Shown here piece after piece: positions 1-7,946 of a stretch of DNA of 64,000 bases. Position numbers and translations under genes: made by a program. The stretch's first letter is position 1. Each line of letters opens with the position of its first letter. This DNA is from Clostridia bacterium (GTDB taxonomy: Bacteria > Bacillota > Clostridia > Oscillospirales > CAG-272): NCBI GenBank assembly GCA_017503325.1, contig JAFVTI010000034.1, positions 50,827-114,826 of the forward strand, read 5' to 3'. Below the pieces are notes generated by a model that saw nothing but the letters and a program-made list of their open reading frames with translations, had not been told where the DNA came from and searched no databases.

Positions 1-232
1 CGATATTGCACTCCATCAGCTCCACGGCAACCACGGAGTACCCCTTTTGCGCAAAATAATGCGAATAGCGTCCCGTGCCCGCGCCGATCTCCAGAATGGT
101 CATGCCGGGCTTTAAGTATTTTTCAATATAGTGTACGGTGGTCAGAAATTCCACTGAGCCGTGCTGCGAGCCGAGTCGCGCGTGCTCGTCGTGGCTTTCA
201 TAGTAGTTTTTGAGTGCTTCCAATCTTTCCAT
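1..232 (-). CDS. SAM-dependent methyltransferase, class I (partial)
   Basis: This is the N-terminal 77 residues of a class I SAM-dependent methyltransferase; the gene runs off the left edge of the window. Motif I is visible near residues 53-61 (ILEIGAGTG), followed by a strand ending in the acidic VAVEL segment that usually contacts the SAM ribose. The ATG at 232 is preceded by GGAGG at a good distance. The substrate cannot be told from this fragment. Family assignment is firm, function unassigned. Confidence 0.85.
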   Translation of the reverse strand, partial: MERLEALKNYYESHDEHARLGSQHGSVEFLTTVHYIEKYLKPGMTILEIGAGTGRYSHYFAQKGYSVVAVELMECNI

Positions 233-246
233 AAATTCCTCCAAAT

Positions 247-289
247 CAAAACAAAACGGTGCAAATCGCTTTTTTGCGACTTGCACCGT
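247..289 (-). terminator. Intrinsic terminator of the small ORF unit
   Basis: A long hairpin (14-bp arms, 256-269 and 276-289, with one G-T wobble) is followed on the minus strand by TTTTGTTTTG. It closes the short transcription unit that starts at the promoter at 451-479. Confidence 0.8.
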
Positions 290-317
290 CAGTATCCAAA
301 TATCAATAGCCTATCGG

Positions 318-428
318 TTATCTTATAAAATGGGTATGACAATACAAGCCCGACCTGTCCCAATTCATGGGATACATGCCGCGCACGTTCACGGTATTCA
401 GAATGGTTGTGAATACGAACATTGTCAT
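318..428 (-). CDS. Putative 36-aa small protein, unknown function
   Basis: This is a 36-codon ORF, too short for most gene callers, starting ATG-ACA-ATG. A clear AAAAAGGAG ribosome site lies 2 nt before the first ATG (428) and 8 nt before the second (422), so the second ATG, giving 34 aa, is the likelier start. The peptide has a hydrophobic N-terminus (MFVFTTIL), then NTVNVRGMYPMNWDRSG, and ends LYCHTHFIR. The Cys-His-x-His near the C-terminus could bind metal; that is inference. It sits between a consensus promoter (451-479) and a strong terminator (247-289), so it is an independent transcription unit of about 200 nt. I do not recognise the family. Confidence 0.6.
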   Translation of the reverse strand: MTMFVFTTILNTVNVRGMYPMNWDRSGLYCHTHFIR

Positions 429-450
429 AGCTCCTTTTTGTATTTTGCTC

Positions 451-479
451 AGTATAACACGCAATTTTGCGTTTGTCAA
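451..479 (-). promoter_or_regulatory. Sigma-A promoter with palindromic operator for the small ORF
   Basis: On the minus strand, TTGACA (474-479) and TATACT (451-456) are separated by exactly 17 bp. The spacer holds an inverted repeat, ACGCAA-TT-TTGCGT (459-472), placed where a dimeric repressor would block RNA polymerase. The initiation site would lie about 15 nt before the ribosome site of the 36-aa ORF. Confidence 0.75.
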
Positions 480-494
480 GAGGTGTGTGAGAGA

Positions 495-2051
495 TTATTG
501 CCACTCCCGATCCAGCACCTTGCGTCTGTTTTCCAAAAAATCCAAGAGGAATCGGTAGTTTTGCTCGGTAATATCATCCTTGTCCGAGTACCAAAGCTGA
601 TCGTTGAGTGCAAGGGATTGGTCGATCTCACTCTTGTAGCTCTGTACGTAAACGATGCAATCGCCCAGCACCTCGGAATAGTAGGTCTGATATTGCTCGC
701 AAAGCATGGCGTAAAGCTCATCCGAGCGGGATACACCGCGGAAGAAATCGTTGGAATATTCAATCGTGCTGTCCACGTGATAATATTCGTTGGGCGCACC
801 GGTCCAGGGCACGTACAGGCTGTAATCGTAATCCCAGATCGGACCGAACGCCAGCTTTTCGCCCGCGATCTGATAGGTGTAGAAGGATTTCCAGATGTGG
901 TCGCGCTCGCCCATGATCTGGTCAATGATCATGTAATCGATCAGCGAGTCTACGTCCAAATAGTGCTTCAGCTTTTTGGTGTTGCCGTCATTGCATGCTT
1001 CCAGAATCTTGTTATAGCGATTTTCTAACTGCGAAAAGAAGGAATAAAACTGCTCGTCCGAGCAAAAATCCTGCTTTTGCGGATATTTGAGCGTGAAATA
1101 GTTGTTACACCACGCCACGTAGAAATAGTCCTCGCCTTCGATTGCCGAGGGGTCATGCTGTACGCCCTCGTCTAAGCAAACGTAGAAATTGAACTGGTCA
1201 AGGTCGGTCATGTCGGGGGTAATGGTTTGTTCTATATCCATGCGCCCCTCGTTTTCCTGCACCTGCTCGCAAAGCGTGTAAAGACCCATAAATTCGCCGT
1301 TGAGGTAGAGGTTGACGTGATGCGGCGTGGGTGTGAATGCCAGCGCATCGGATGCTGCGCCAAGATAAAATGCGGTGGTATTGTGCATGCAGGATGGATC
1401 AAGATATTCGGCAAGCAGCACCCAGCTCTTTGCCTTTTCCAGACCGAAAAGCGAAACCTTTTGATTGAATTTGATGCGATAAGGCTTTTTGGGATAGCCC
1501 TGCGTGGAGTTACCGCGCAGGCGGATGCCGCCGCCTACGTTGTGGAACTCGTCCTCTGTGTTGACAAGATCTGCGCGCATGTCCACGTAGTCAAATTTGT
1601 TTTCAATCGGCGCGTCGCTTGTGTCAATGTGTAAAATGGGCAGCTCGCGCGTCACGTAGTCCAATAGCAGCGTGACCCTGGTGTCCTTGGTCACGTTTTC
1701 AAGCGAGATATCGGTGCCCTCGAACACCTGGCCGTCGATTTCGTAGCCGTCGTAGACGTAGCCGCGCTTGATCTCAAACGATACGGGTACAAAGGCCGCG
1801 TCGGTCACGTCCTGCACGGGTTCACCGCCCGAAAAGACGACTGCGTCCTTGATCGGGCAGACGATCTCAACCACGGTGCGCCCGTCGTCGGTTTCTGTTT
1901 CGGTTTCGACTTCAGTCTCGATTTCGACTTCAGTCTCGATTTGTGTTTCGGTAGTGCTGTCGGTCGTTTGCTCCTGCGGTGTGGATACGTCGTTGCACGC
2001 ACCCAGCATAAGGCAAAGCAAAAGACCGAGGCAAAGCCATCTTTTTTTCAT
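495..2051 (-). CDS. CotH-kinase family lipoprotein
   Basis: A 518-aa secreted lipoprotein. The signal peptide ends in the lipobox LGAC (Cys19). A Thr/Glu-rich linker follows (about residues 22-56, including repeated IETEVE units), then a Lys/Asp-poor beta region (about 60-140), then a CotH domain. CotH hallmarks are RGNSTQGYPKKPYRIKF, WVLLAEYLDPS, the NLYLNGEFMGLYTLCEQV segment, and the late metal-site motif GPIWDYDYSL. CotH proteins are atypical protein kinases, known from spore coats and from many gut Clostridia as cell-surface lipoproteins often near glycan genes. It begins 12 nt after the MFS transporter gene with an AGGA ribosome site, so the two are co-transcribed. A second CotH lipoprotein lies at 53251-55053. 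The substrate is unknown. Confidence 0.9.
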   Translation of the reverse strand: MKKRWLCLGLLLCLMLGACNDVSTPQEQTTDSTTETQIETEVEIETEVETETETDDGRTVVEIVCPIKDAVVFSGGEPVQDVTDAAFVPVSFEIKRGYVYDGYEIDGQVFEGTDISLENVTKDTRVTLLLDYVTRELPILHIDTSDAPIENKFDYVDMRADLVNTEDEFHNVGGGIRLRGNSTQGYPKKPYRIKFNQKVSLFGLEKAKSWVLLAEYLDPSCMHNTTAFYLGAASDALAFTPTPHHVNLYLNGEFMGLYTLCEQVQENEGRMDIEQTITPDMTDLDQFNFYVCLDEGVQHDPSAIEGEDYFYVAWCNNYFTLKYPQKQDFCSDEQFYSFFSQLENRYNKILEACNDGNTKKLKHYLDVDSLIDYMIIDQIMGERDHIWKSFYTYQIAGEKLAFGPIWDYDYSLYVPWTGAPNEYYHVDSTIEYSNDFFRGVSRSDELYAMLCEQYQTYYSEVLGDCIVYVQSYKSEIDQSLALNDQLWYSDKDDITEQNYRFLLDFLENRRKVLDREWQ

Positions 2052-2063
2052 AAAAATCCTTTC

Positions 2064-3398
2064 TTATATGGATTCGGGATCCGGCTCAAGGCGTTTGCCC
2101 ATGAGCAGGATATAGGCGACGATGCCCAGCTGAATGATGCCCGAAAGCGCGATCAGCCAGGGAATGCCGCCCCGGTAGGTGTAGCCAAGCAGGGGAACGG
2201 CGAAGTTTTTGGAAAGGGCAACGAATATGGTGCCAAACAGCAGACCTGCAGCCGCGCCTATGTTGAACACGATCTGATAAAACGAGGTGTAGCAGGTACG
2301 GTTGGCCTCGGGCATATTGATGTATTGCATATTGGCCACGATGGAGTTGCGTCCAACGCCCGCAAAGTGCTGCGGCAGACGAATGGCCAGCAGCATGGTT
2401 ACAAGCAGCCAGGGCGCAAGATCGGGACGGATGAGCGCATAAAGCAGCTGCAGGGGGGATTCAATCATCAAAGCAAAGGCCAGCGCGCGCAGCCAGGAGG
2501 TTTTTTGAATGCGCTTTTGCCAGAATTTCATGGAGAAGGGGAAAAAGAAGGGGTAGACGAAAATGATAAAGCAGTAAAGGAAATAGGTAATGCCGATGGT
2601 GTCCATCAGGTAAACCTGCAGGAAGGTGTTGTGGCAGTAAAGCGAGAACTGCCATGCAAACACGACCACCATGCAAAGCATGTATTTTTTGTTGGAGAGA
2701 GGAATGGTGATGATGTCACGGAATTTGGGCGTGCGGATCACGGGGTAGTCCACCTCGCGGGGCAGCGAGAGCAAAATGACGTCCACGACGCCGAGGATAA
2801 AGCCGAAATGGCGCACGTACTCCAAAAATTTCAGCTGATCGGCAGGCATAGCGGCAAGGCGGTCGGCAAACACGGCTGCGACCAAAACCAGAATGCCGGG
2901 GAGCAGCGCAGCGGCAAACTGATTGAAGGTCATGTATTGCGCGCGAATGCTCTCGGGCAAAAACTTGACGTGCCATGCGGCATATCCCGAAACTGCGATG
3001 ATGTTGAATATGTAGGCAATAAATTGCAGCACCGACATGCAAATGATCAGCACGGTGGCGTTGCTCACAAAGCGAGGCAGCAGCGTCAGCGCGAAAATGC
3101 TGCAGACGTAGTACATGAGCTTGCAAAAGCCGAGCACAAAGCGACGCTTTTTGAAGTGTGTCAGAAGGGCGGGCGCGAAAATGACGAAAAGTCCTGCGAT
3201 AAAGGGAGAGAAGGCTAAGATTCCGATCTCCTCGGGCTCCATGTGGTAGCCGCGCAGAAATTCAGTCCAGAATATGCCGGTGGTAATGTAGTTGATCATC
3301 GCCTCCAGCGCGACGGACAACAGTAACAGGCAACGCGTGCGTGCGTCGGGGTCCTTGAAATTAAAGACCTGACCCATAGTCGATTTTTTTAATTGCAT
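2064..3398 (-). CDS. MFS transporter
   Basis: A 444-aa integral membrane protein with about 12 hydrophobic helices and typical Major Facilitator Superfamily loops, including the central AAWHVKFLPESIRAQYM segment that matches the conserved cytosolic loop of the family. The start was placed at the ATG at 3398 (MQLKKS) because GGAG lies 5 nt upstream; an upstream in-frame ATG at 3434 would fall on the promoter. It is transcribed from the perfect promoter at 3434-3462 and is followed after 12 nt by the CotH lipoprotein. The transported substrate is not evident; sugars or drugs are both possible. Confidence 0.85.
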   Translation of the reverse strand: MQLKKSTMGQVFNFKDPDARTRCLLLLSVALEAMINYITTGIFWTEFLRGYHMEPEEIGILAFSPFIAGLFVIFAPALLTHFKKRRFVLGFCKLMYYVCSIFALTLLPRFVSNATVLIICMSVLQFIAYIFNIIAVSGYAAWHVKFLPESIRAQYMTFNQFAAALLPGILVLVAAVFADRLAAMPADQLKFLEYVRHFGFILGVVDVILLSLPREVDYPVIRTPKFRDIITIPLSNKKYMLCMVVVFAWQFSLYCHNTFLQVYLMDTIGITYFLYCFIIFVYPFFFPFSMKFWQKRIQKTSWLRALAFALMIESPLQLLYALIRPDLAPWLLVTMLLAIRLPQHFAGVGRNSIVANMQYINMPEANRTCYTSFYQIVFNIGAAAGLLFGTIFVALSKNFAVPLLGYTYRGGIPWLIALSGIIQLGIVAYILLMGKRLEPDPESI

Positions 3399-3433
3399 GA
3401 CAGCTCCAGATCGAAAAAGAAAATTACAATACA

Positions 3434-3462
3434 ATTATATCCCGCCCTGCTGTGTTTGTCAA
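3434..3462 (-). promoter_or_regulatory. Consensus sigma-A promoter of MFS-cotH operon
   Basis: TTGACA (3457-3462) and TATAAT (3434-3439) on the minus strand with 17-bp spacing. It diverges from the promoter at 3535-3563. Confidence 0.85.
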
Positions 3463-3534
3463 TATGATAGGGGTTGGATTATTTGCAAGAAAGGCATGAA
3501 AAAGCCACGGAGCAGCCGAGTGCACGTTTCCTTA

Positions 3535-3563
3535 TTGACGCATGCTCCAAAATATGGTATAAT
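3535..3563 (+). promoter_or_regulatory. Sigma-A promoter of methyltransferase-fold gene
   Basis: TTGACG (3535-3540) and TATAAT (3558-3563) with 17-bp spacing, about 30 nt before the start codon at 3594. Confidence 0.85.
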
Positions 3564-3593
3564 CAGGTCATGATGTAAAGAGAGGTTTGACAA

Positions 3594-4511
3594 ATGGAAA
3601 CACCGATCAAGCAAATATCGGGGCTGCGGCCCGAGACCATCCGCACCTATAACGACGGCGTGGTGCGTATGATGAGCCTTTTGCTCAACATCGCAGCTGA
3701 TTCGCTGGACGCAGGCACGGTGGACGAGATCGCGCGAGAATGCGGCGTCAGCCGCGCGTATGCGTATGCCGAGTGCTTGGCAGCCGTGTGCGGCCTTGAC
3801 AGCGCGGGAAGAGACAGAGACTTATTCCGCCATTATTTCGTTCCCATGATCCACGAGCTTGACCCTGCGGATTTTGAGAACGATGCGTATTACCGGAATA
3901 TCAAAATCAAGCCGGGCAAGAGCGGCAAATGGGAGTATAGGCAAATGAGCCTGAAACCCTGCGAAGCCTTTGTCTGCAACGATTTTTTGGTGACAAGGGA
4001 CAATCGCATGATCCCGCAGATCGGCTTTTTCATGCGCGAATTCGCTTTTCCCGGCGTTTTGGAAAACGGCAGGGAATGGATGACGCTGATGCCCAACGAG
4101 ACCGTGACCACCAAGCCCGCTCTGGAGCGCGCGCACGGCCGCGTGCTGACCTTTGGACTGGGACTTGGCTACTTTGCGTACATGGCGGCTCGCAAGCCCG
4201 AGGTCGAATCGGTCACGGTGGTGGATCTGAGCGCGGACGCGATTTCGTTGTTTGAGCAGAATCTGCTGCCGCAGATGGAGTGCCGCAACAAGATCAAGGT
4301 GATCCATGCCGACGCGTTTGATTTTGCCGAAAAGCACTATCCAACGGGGGAGTTTGACTTTGTCTTTGCCGACATCTGGCACGACGTGTCGGACGGCAAG
4401 GATCTCTATCTTCGATTCAAGTCTATGGAAAAGCTCGCGCCCGGGATGGAATATGTCTATTGGCTGGAGAATTCCATTGCGTGCTATCTTGACGACGCGC
4501 TGTGGCCTTAA
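3594..4511 (+). CDS. Methyltransferase-fold protein with helical N-terminal domain
   Basis: A 305-aa soluble protein. Residues about 1-100 are helical, with a possible helix-turn-helix (TVDEIARECGVSRAYAYAE). The C-terminal half has a Rossmann SAM-binding fold: motif I VLTFGLGLGYFAYMA near residue 185, the acidic VTVVDLSADAI strand, and HADAFDF. The arrangement resembles spermidine-synthase-like methyltransferases. The post-I motif reads FVFADIW. AAGAGAGG precedes the ATG. It stands alone between two promoters. Substrate unknown; fold assignment confident, activity inferred. Confidence 0.7.
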   Translation: METPIKQISGLRPETIRTYNDGVVRMMSLLLNIAADSLDAGTVDEIARECGVSRAYAYAECLAAVCGLDSAGRDRDLFRHYFVPMIHELDPADFENDAYYRNIKIKPGKSGKWEYRQMSLKPCEAFVCNDFLVTRDNRMIPQIGFFMREFAFPGVLENGREWMTLMPNETVTTKPALERAHGRVLTFGLGLGYFAYMAARKPEVESVTVVDLSADAISLFEQNLLPQMECRNKIKVIHADAFDFAEKHYPTGEFDFVFADIWHDVSDGKDLYLRFKSMEKLAPGMEYVYWLENSIACYLDDALWP

Positions 4512-4538
4512 AAAGTTTCCAAGAATTGCGCAATCTTA

Positions 4539-4567
4539 TTGCAATTGCCCCGCGTGTATGATATAAT
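4539..4567 (+). promoter_or_regulatory. Sigma-A promoter of GH78-like gene
   Basis: TTGCAA (4539-4544) and TATAAT (4562-4567) with 17-bp spacing, 44 nt before the start codon. Confidence 0.8.
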
Positions 4568-4611
4568 CAAAATGCAGATACCATAAATCAAGAACAGAAA
4601 GGGTATTCAAC

Positions 4612-6309
4612 ATGGCAAAAAGAATAATTGATAAGTTTACGGCTCTGGCAGGGGAGCATACCGACCCCCGTACCAGAAGATATTTGGCTCCCAAGAGAAT
4701 CGTGTGGACGCAGGGAAACGTCAGCGGCGCGGAGAATCTCTTGGAGGAAAAGAGCAATCAGATCACGCTGGTGGTAGGGCAGGATAACTGCACGCTCAAG
4801 AACGAGCCCGGCAAGCCCCACGCAGCGATTTTGGTGGACTTCGGCATTGAATTTGCAGGCTCTGCACGCTTCCATACCTGGATGACGCACGGCCCCGGAC
4901 ACAACGGTGCTGTCCGCGTTGCCGCCCGCTTTGGCGAGAGCGTGATGGAGGCTCTGACGCCTCTGGGCGAAAAGAACACCACCAACGACCACGCTCTCCG
5001 TGACAGCGTATACAGCCTTGGCATGTATTCGGGCATTGAGACCAACGAGACCGGCTACCGTTTCCTTTACGTAGAGCTGCTGGACGAGGACGCATTCATT
5101 ACCTTCAAGGCCATTCAGGGCGTATTCCACTATATGGATCTGGAATATAAGGGCACGTTCAAGTGCTCCGATGAGCGTCTGAACCAGATCTGGGATACCG
5201 CTGCATACACCGCGCACCTGAACATGCAGGAATATTTGTGGGACGGCATCAAGCGTGACAGACTTGTCTGGATCGGTGACATGCACACCGAGGTCAAGAC
5301 CATTCTGACCACCTTCGGCTACACCGACATCGTGCCGAGATCTCTGGACGTTGTTCGTGACGAGACCCCAGTCGGCACTTGGATGAACGGCATTTCGTCC
5401 TATTCCATGTGGTGGCTGATCATTCAGCACGACTGGTACAGAACCGTGGGCGACACGGTCTATCTGTCTCAGCAGAGAGATTACATTCACGATCTGATGA
5501 ACGTACTGGCCGATTGCGTGGACGAGGACGGCGTGGAGCACATGCCCGAGAACAGATTTATGGACTGGCCCAACAACGACAATCCCGGTGCGATCCATGC
5601 AGGTCTGCAGGGCCTTCTCAAGATCGCGCTTGACAAGGGTACCTCGCTGCTCTATACCTTGGGCGACGTGGCTCTGGCCGAAAAGTGCGCCATGGCGGCA
5701 GTGCGCATGAGAAAGCACGTGCCCGATCCTTGCGGCTCCAAGCAGGCAGCAGCGCTTTTGGTGCTGGCAGGCTTGGCTGACCCCAAGGAGATCAACGACA
5801 CCATGATTGCGCCCGGCGGCGGACACGGCTATTCCACCTTCTTTGGCTACTATATCCTCAAGGCAAAGGCACTGGCAGGTGACTTCGCAGGCGCTTTGGA
5901 CGATATCAAGGAATACTGGGGCGGCATGCTGGACATGGGTGCTACCACCTTCTGGGAGGATTTCCACCTGTCCTGGATGGAGAATGCAGGCAGAATTGAC
6001 GAGATCGTGCCCGAGGGCAAGATCGACATTCACGGTGACTACGGCGCATACTGCTACGTCAAGTTCCGTCATTCGCTCTGTCACGGCTGGGCTTCCGGTC
6101 CTTGCCCCTACCTGTCCTCTTACGTCATGGGTGTTCGCTCCATCTCTCCCAATACCTACGAGATCAAGCCCGAGCTTGCATACCTCGATTGGGTAGAGGG
6201 CACGTACCCCACCCCCAAGGGCGAAATCTACATCAAGGTCACCAAGGATGCAGAGGGCAAGCAGGTTGTTGATATTCAGGCACCCAAGGGCATCTTTATT
6301 CTCAGATGA
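4612..6309 (+). CDS. GH78-like alpha-L-rhamnosidase (cytosolic)
   Basis: A 565-aa protein without signal peptide, shorter than many GH78 enzymes because accessory beta domains are reduced. The N-terminal beta domain (about 1-180) leads into an (alpha/alpha)6 barrel. The diagnostic block WDGIKRDRLVWIGD lies around residues 210-223, matching the conserved DGxKRDRxxWxGD signature; the late HGWASGPCPYLSSYVMGV block (about 490-507) matches the family's second signature. It would hydrolyse terminal rhamnose from oligosaccharides imported into the cell. It has its own promoter and a small hairpin after the stop. Family confidence is high; the exact sugar is inferred. Confidence 0.85.
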   Translation: MAKRIIDKFTALAGEHTDPRTRRYLAPKRIVWTQGNVSGAENLLEEKSNQITLVVGQDNCTLKNEPGKPHAAILVDFGIEFAGSARFHTWMTHGPGHNGAVRVAARFGESVMEALTPLGEKNTTNDHALRDSVYSLGMYSGIETNETGYRFLYVELLDEDAFITFKAIQGVFHYMDLEYKGTFKCSDERLNQIWDTAAYTAHLNMQEYLWDGIKRDRLVWIGDMHTEVKTILTTFGYTDIVPRSLDVVRDETPVGTWMNGISSYSMWWLIIQHDWYRTVGDTVYLSQQRDYIHDLMNVLADCVDEDGVEHMPENRFMDWPNNDNPGAIHAGLQGLLKIALDKGTSLLYTLGDVALAEKCAMAAVRMRKHVPDPCGSKQAAALLVLAGLADPKEINDTMIAPGGGHGYSTFFGYYILKAKALAGDFAGALDDIKEYWGGMLDMGATTFWEDFHLSWMENAGRIDEIVPEGKIDIHGDYGAYCYVKFRHSLCHGWASGPCPYLSSYVMGVRSISPNTYEIKPELAYLDWVEGTYPTPKGEIYIKVTKDAEGKQVVDIQAPKGIFILR

Positions 6310-6343
6310 GTTAGTTAAGTATATAGAAAACCCGACAGAGTGA

Positions 6344-6371
6344 GGCGTTGTGTTCCTAAGGACACAACGCC
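6344..6371 (+). repeat. Inverted repeat after GH78 gene
   Basis: GGCGTTGTGT and ACACAACGCC form a perfect 10-bp stem around an 8-nt centre; GAGT/ACTC extends the stem. No clear T-tract follows, so it is more likely an RNA-stabilising hairpin or repeat than a classical terminator. Confidence 0.6.
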
Positions 6372-6421
6372 AACTCTAAATGAATTTTTGCAATTTTTCA
6401 TTGAACCTTACGGAGGAATTT

Positions 6422-7624
6422 ATGGATAAAGCGCTACTCAAACGAATTGGAAAATCCGTTCTGCGGTCGGTTCTTTTATTTTTCGTTTTTGCACTTGTAA
6501 CCATCGTTTCGCGCTCTGTGTTTGACGGCGAGCTGGAAAACATGGATATGCTGAACGGTGTGGCGATTCCGCTTTGGTTGCTTGGGCTTTGGCACGTTTT
6601 CTATATGCTTTTGATCTTTGAATCCACAGTTTTTGCGCTTCACAGGCATGCTGCTGAGGAAAAGGCAGCATACTTGGATAAACGCATTGGTGTCGGGCTG
6701 CGCGCAGAGCTGAGGGCATTGTTTTGCTCATTTGAATTCTACGTGGATTGCGCTGCGACCGTCATTTTGTCCTTGGTCATGCCGCTTGGTCTGTATGATT
6801 GTATCGGTCAAGCACTTCCGAGCGCGGGTTTGGGAAAAATCCCCGTGACCTTGATTGGACTTGTGCTGCTGCTGGCGCTGCTCTTGGTGGCACGTTTGTC
6901 GCTTGGTCGTTTGTGGATCTCCGACAGCATCTCATCAGGCCGAGAGGGCAAGAAAAAGAAGAAAGAGCGCAGCGCACTGTTCCTGACCATCAAGGGAATT
7001 GCCTTTGCAGTGATGGTGTATATCGTTTCGTCGTATGCGATTACGTGGTTTGTACCGTTTCTTGTGACCTTGGCCAACCTTGCCGGTGGAGTGATCGTGG
7101 TTTTATATTTATTTATTGCGATTTTGATTGCACTTGCGGTTGCACTTGCGGTGTTCTATATCAGGGCCATTGTCAAACGCCGTCAGTTTATAGCGGACAT
7201 GAAAAAGATCTGCCAAGAGCGAGGCGCTGTTTTGTCTGACATAAAAAGGCCGTATTTGTCTGTATTTTTCCAGCATAAGGGAACGAGCTTTACGTTAAAG
7301 CAAGAAGGAAAGGAATACCAATGCAAGCTGATTGCAGGCGTGTTCCGAAGCTCTCCCCTCGTATTTACCGACACGGGTGAGGGTCTTCGCCAGGATGTGC
7401 TGCGCATAGTCAGGGTGAACTTGCTGCACGTGAATACGCGCATAGATTACCGTATGGAGGGCGATGGCAAAAAGCTTCTGATCGTGCTGCCCGTGCCCGA
7501 AAGAATATACGTATCGACAGAAGGTTCAACGCCTCGCCCTGCGGATACGGGAGAGGTGCTCGGAGAGTACACCCTCTATACCGCAACGGGATTCTTGGGA
7601 GCGTTGGAGCGAAATATTCTGTGA
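6422..7624 (+). CDS. Multi-spanning membrane protein, unknown function
   Basis: A 400-aa protein starting at the ATG at 6422, chosen because GGAGG (6412-6416) lies 5 nt before it; the upstream ATG at 6380 has no ribosome site. About six hydrophobic helices occupy residues 5-250: two near the N-terminus, one near 110, one near 145, and a hydrophobic block near 195-250. A charged loop with KKKKK follows the fourth helix. The last 145 residues are soluble and mixed alpha/beta. I do not recognise the family. It is preceded by the GH78 gene and ends in a strong terminator, so it may be co-transcribed with the glycosidase. Confidence 0.75.
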   Translation: MDKALLKRIGKSVLRSVLLFFVFALVTIVSRSVFDGELENMDMLNGVAIPLWLLGLWHVFYMLLIFESTVFALHRHAAEEKAAYLDKRIGVGLRAELRALFCSFEFYVDCAATVILSLVMPLGLYDCIGQALPSAGLGKIPVTLIGLVLLLALLLVARLSLGRLWISDSISSGREGKKKKKERSALFLTIKGIAFAVMVYIVSSYAITWFVPFLVTLANLAGGVIVVLYLFIAILIALAVALAVFYIRAIVKRRQFIADMKKICQERGAVLSDIKRPYLSVFFQHKGTSFTLKQEGKEYQCKLIAGVFRSSPLVFTDTGEGLRQDVLRIVRVNLLHVNTRIDYRMEGDGKKLLIVLPVPERIYVSTEGSTPRPADTGEVLGEYTLYTATGFLGALERNIL

Positions 7625-7632
7625 GAATTGAA

Positions 7633-7668
7633 AAAGGGAGATCACCGGCAAAGGTGATCTCCTTTTTT
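7633..7668 (+). terminator. Intrinsic terminator
   Basis: GGAGATCACC (7637-7646) pairs with GGTGATCTCC (7653-7662), followed by six T residues. Confidence 0.9.
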
Positions 7669-7676
7669 ATACGAAC

Positions 7677-7702
7677 GTAGGGGCGATTCACGAATCGACC
7701 GC
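7677..7702. repeat. GTAGGGGCG-type dispersed repeat
   Basis: A short copy of the family starting GTAGGGGCGATTC and folding on itself (CGATTC/GAATCG). Further copies lie near 26578, 37030 and 63957. Confidence 0.6.
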
Positions 7703-7740
7703 GAATTTGGGGATGCGAAAGGGGCAGATATGAAATCCGC

Positions 7741-7935
7741 CCCAAGGCTGTTGGGGTGTTATGTGAAGAAATCCACTCCGTTCTTTTTGAGCAAGGAGCT
7801 GCAAAGAAGAACATATTTGCTTCGCAAATTAAACAGCGTGAAAGAGTTTCGCCTCTGCGGAGGCGACGAGGGCTTCGCGCCCTCGACCTGCGCCGCCTTT
7901 TGAAAAAGGCGGGCGAAAACTTTCGTGAAGGGCTC
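7741..7935. repeat. Intergenic hairpin-rich repeat
   Basis: This noncoding stretch downstream of the DUF4091 gene holds successive hairpins: CCCCAA/TTGGGG near 7741, GCCTC/GAGGC (7851-7864), GAGGGC/GCCCTC (7868-7884) and GCCGCC with a GGCGGGC partner (7892-7914). The layout is typical of repeated intergenic elements of gut Clostridia. No gene is seen in 7669-7946. Confidence 0.6.
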
Positions 7936-7946
7936 GTCCGAGTTGA

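Noticed and set aside
4588..6084. Open frame of 498 codons opposite the GH78-like gene
   Set aside because: Antisense shadow; no ribosome site or domain.
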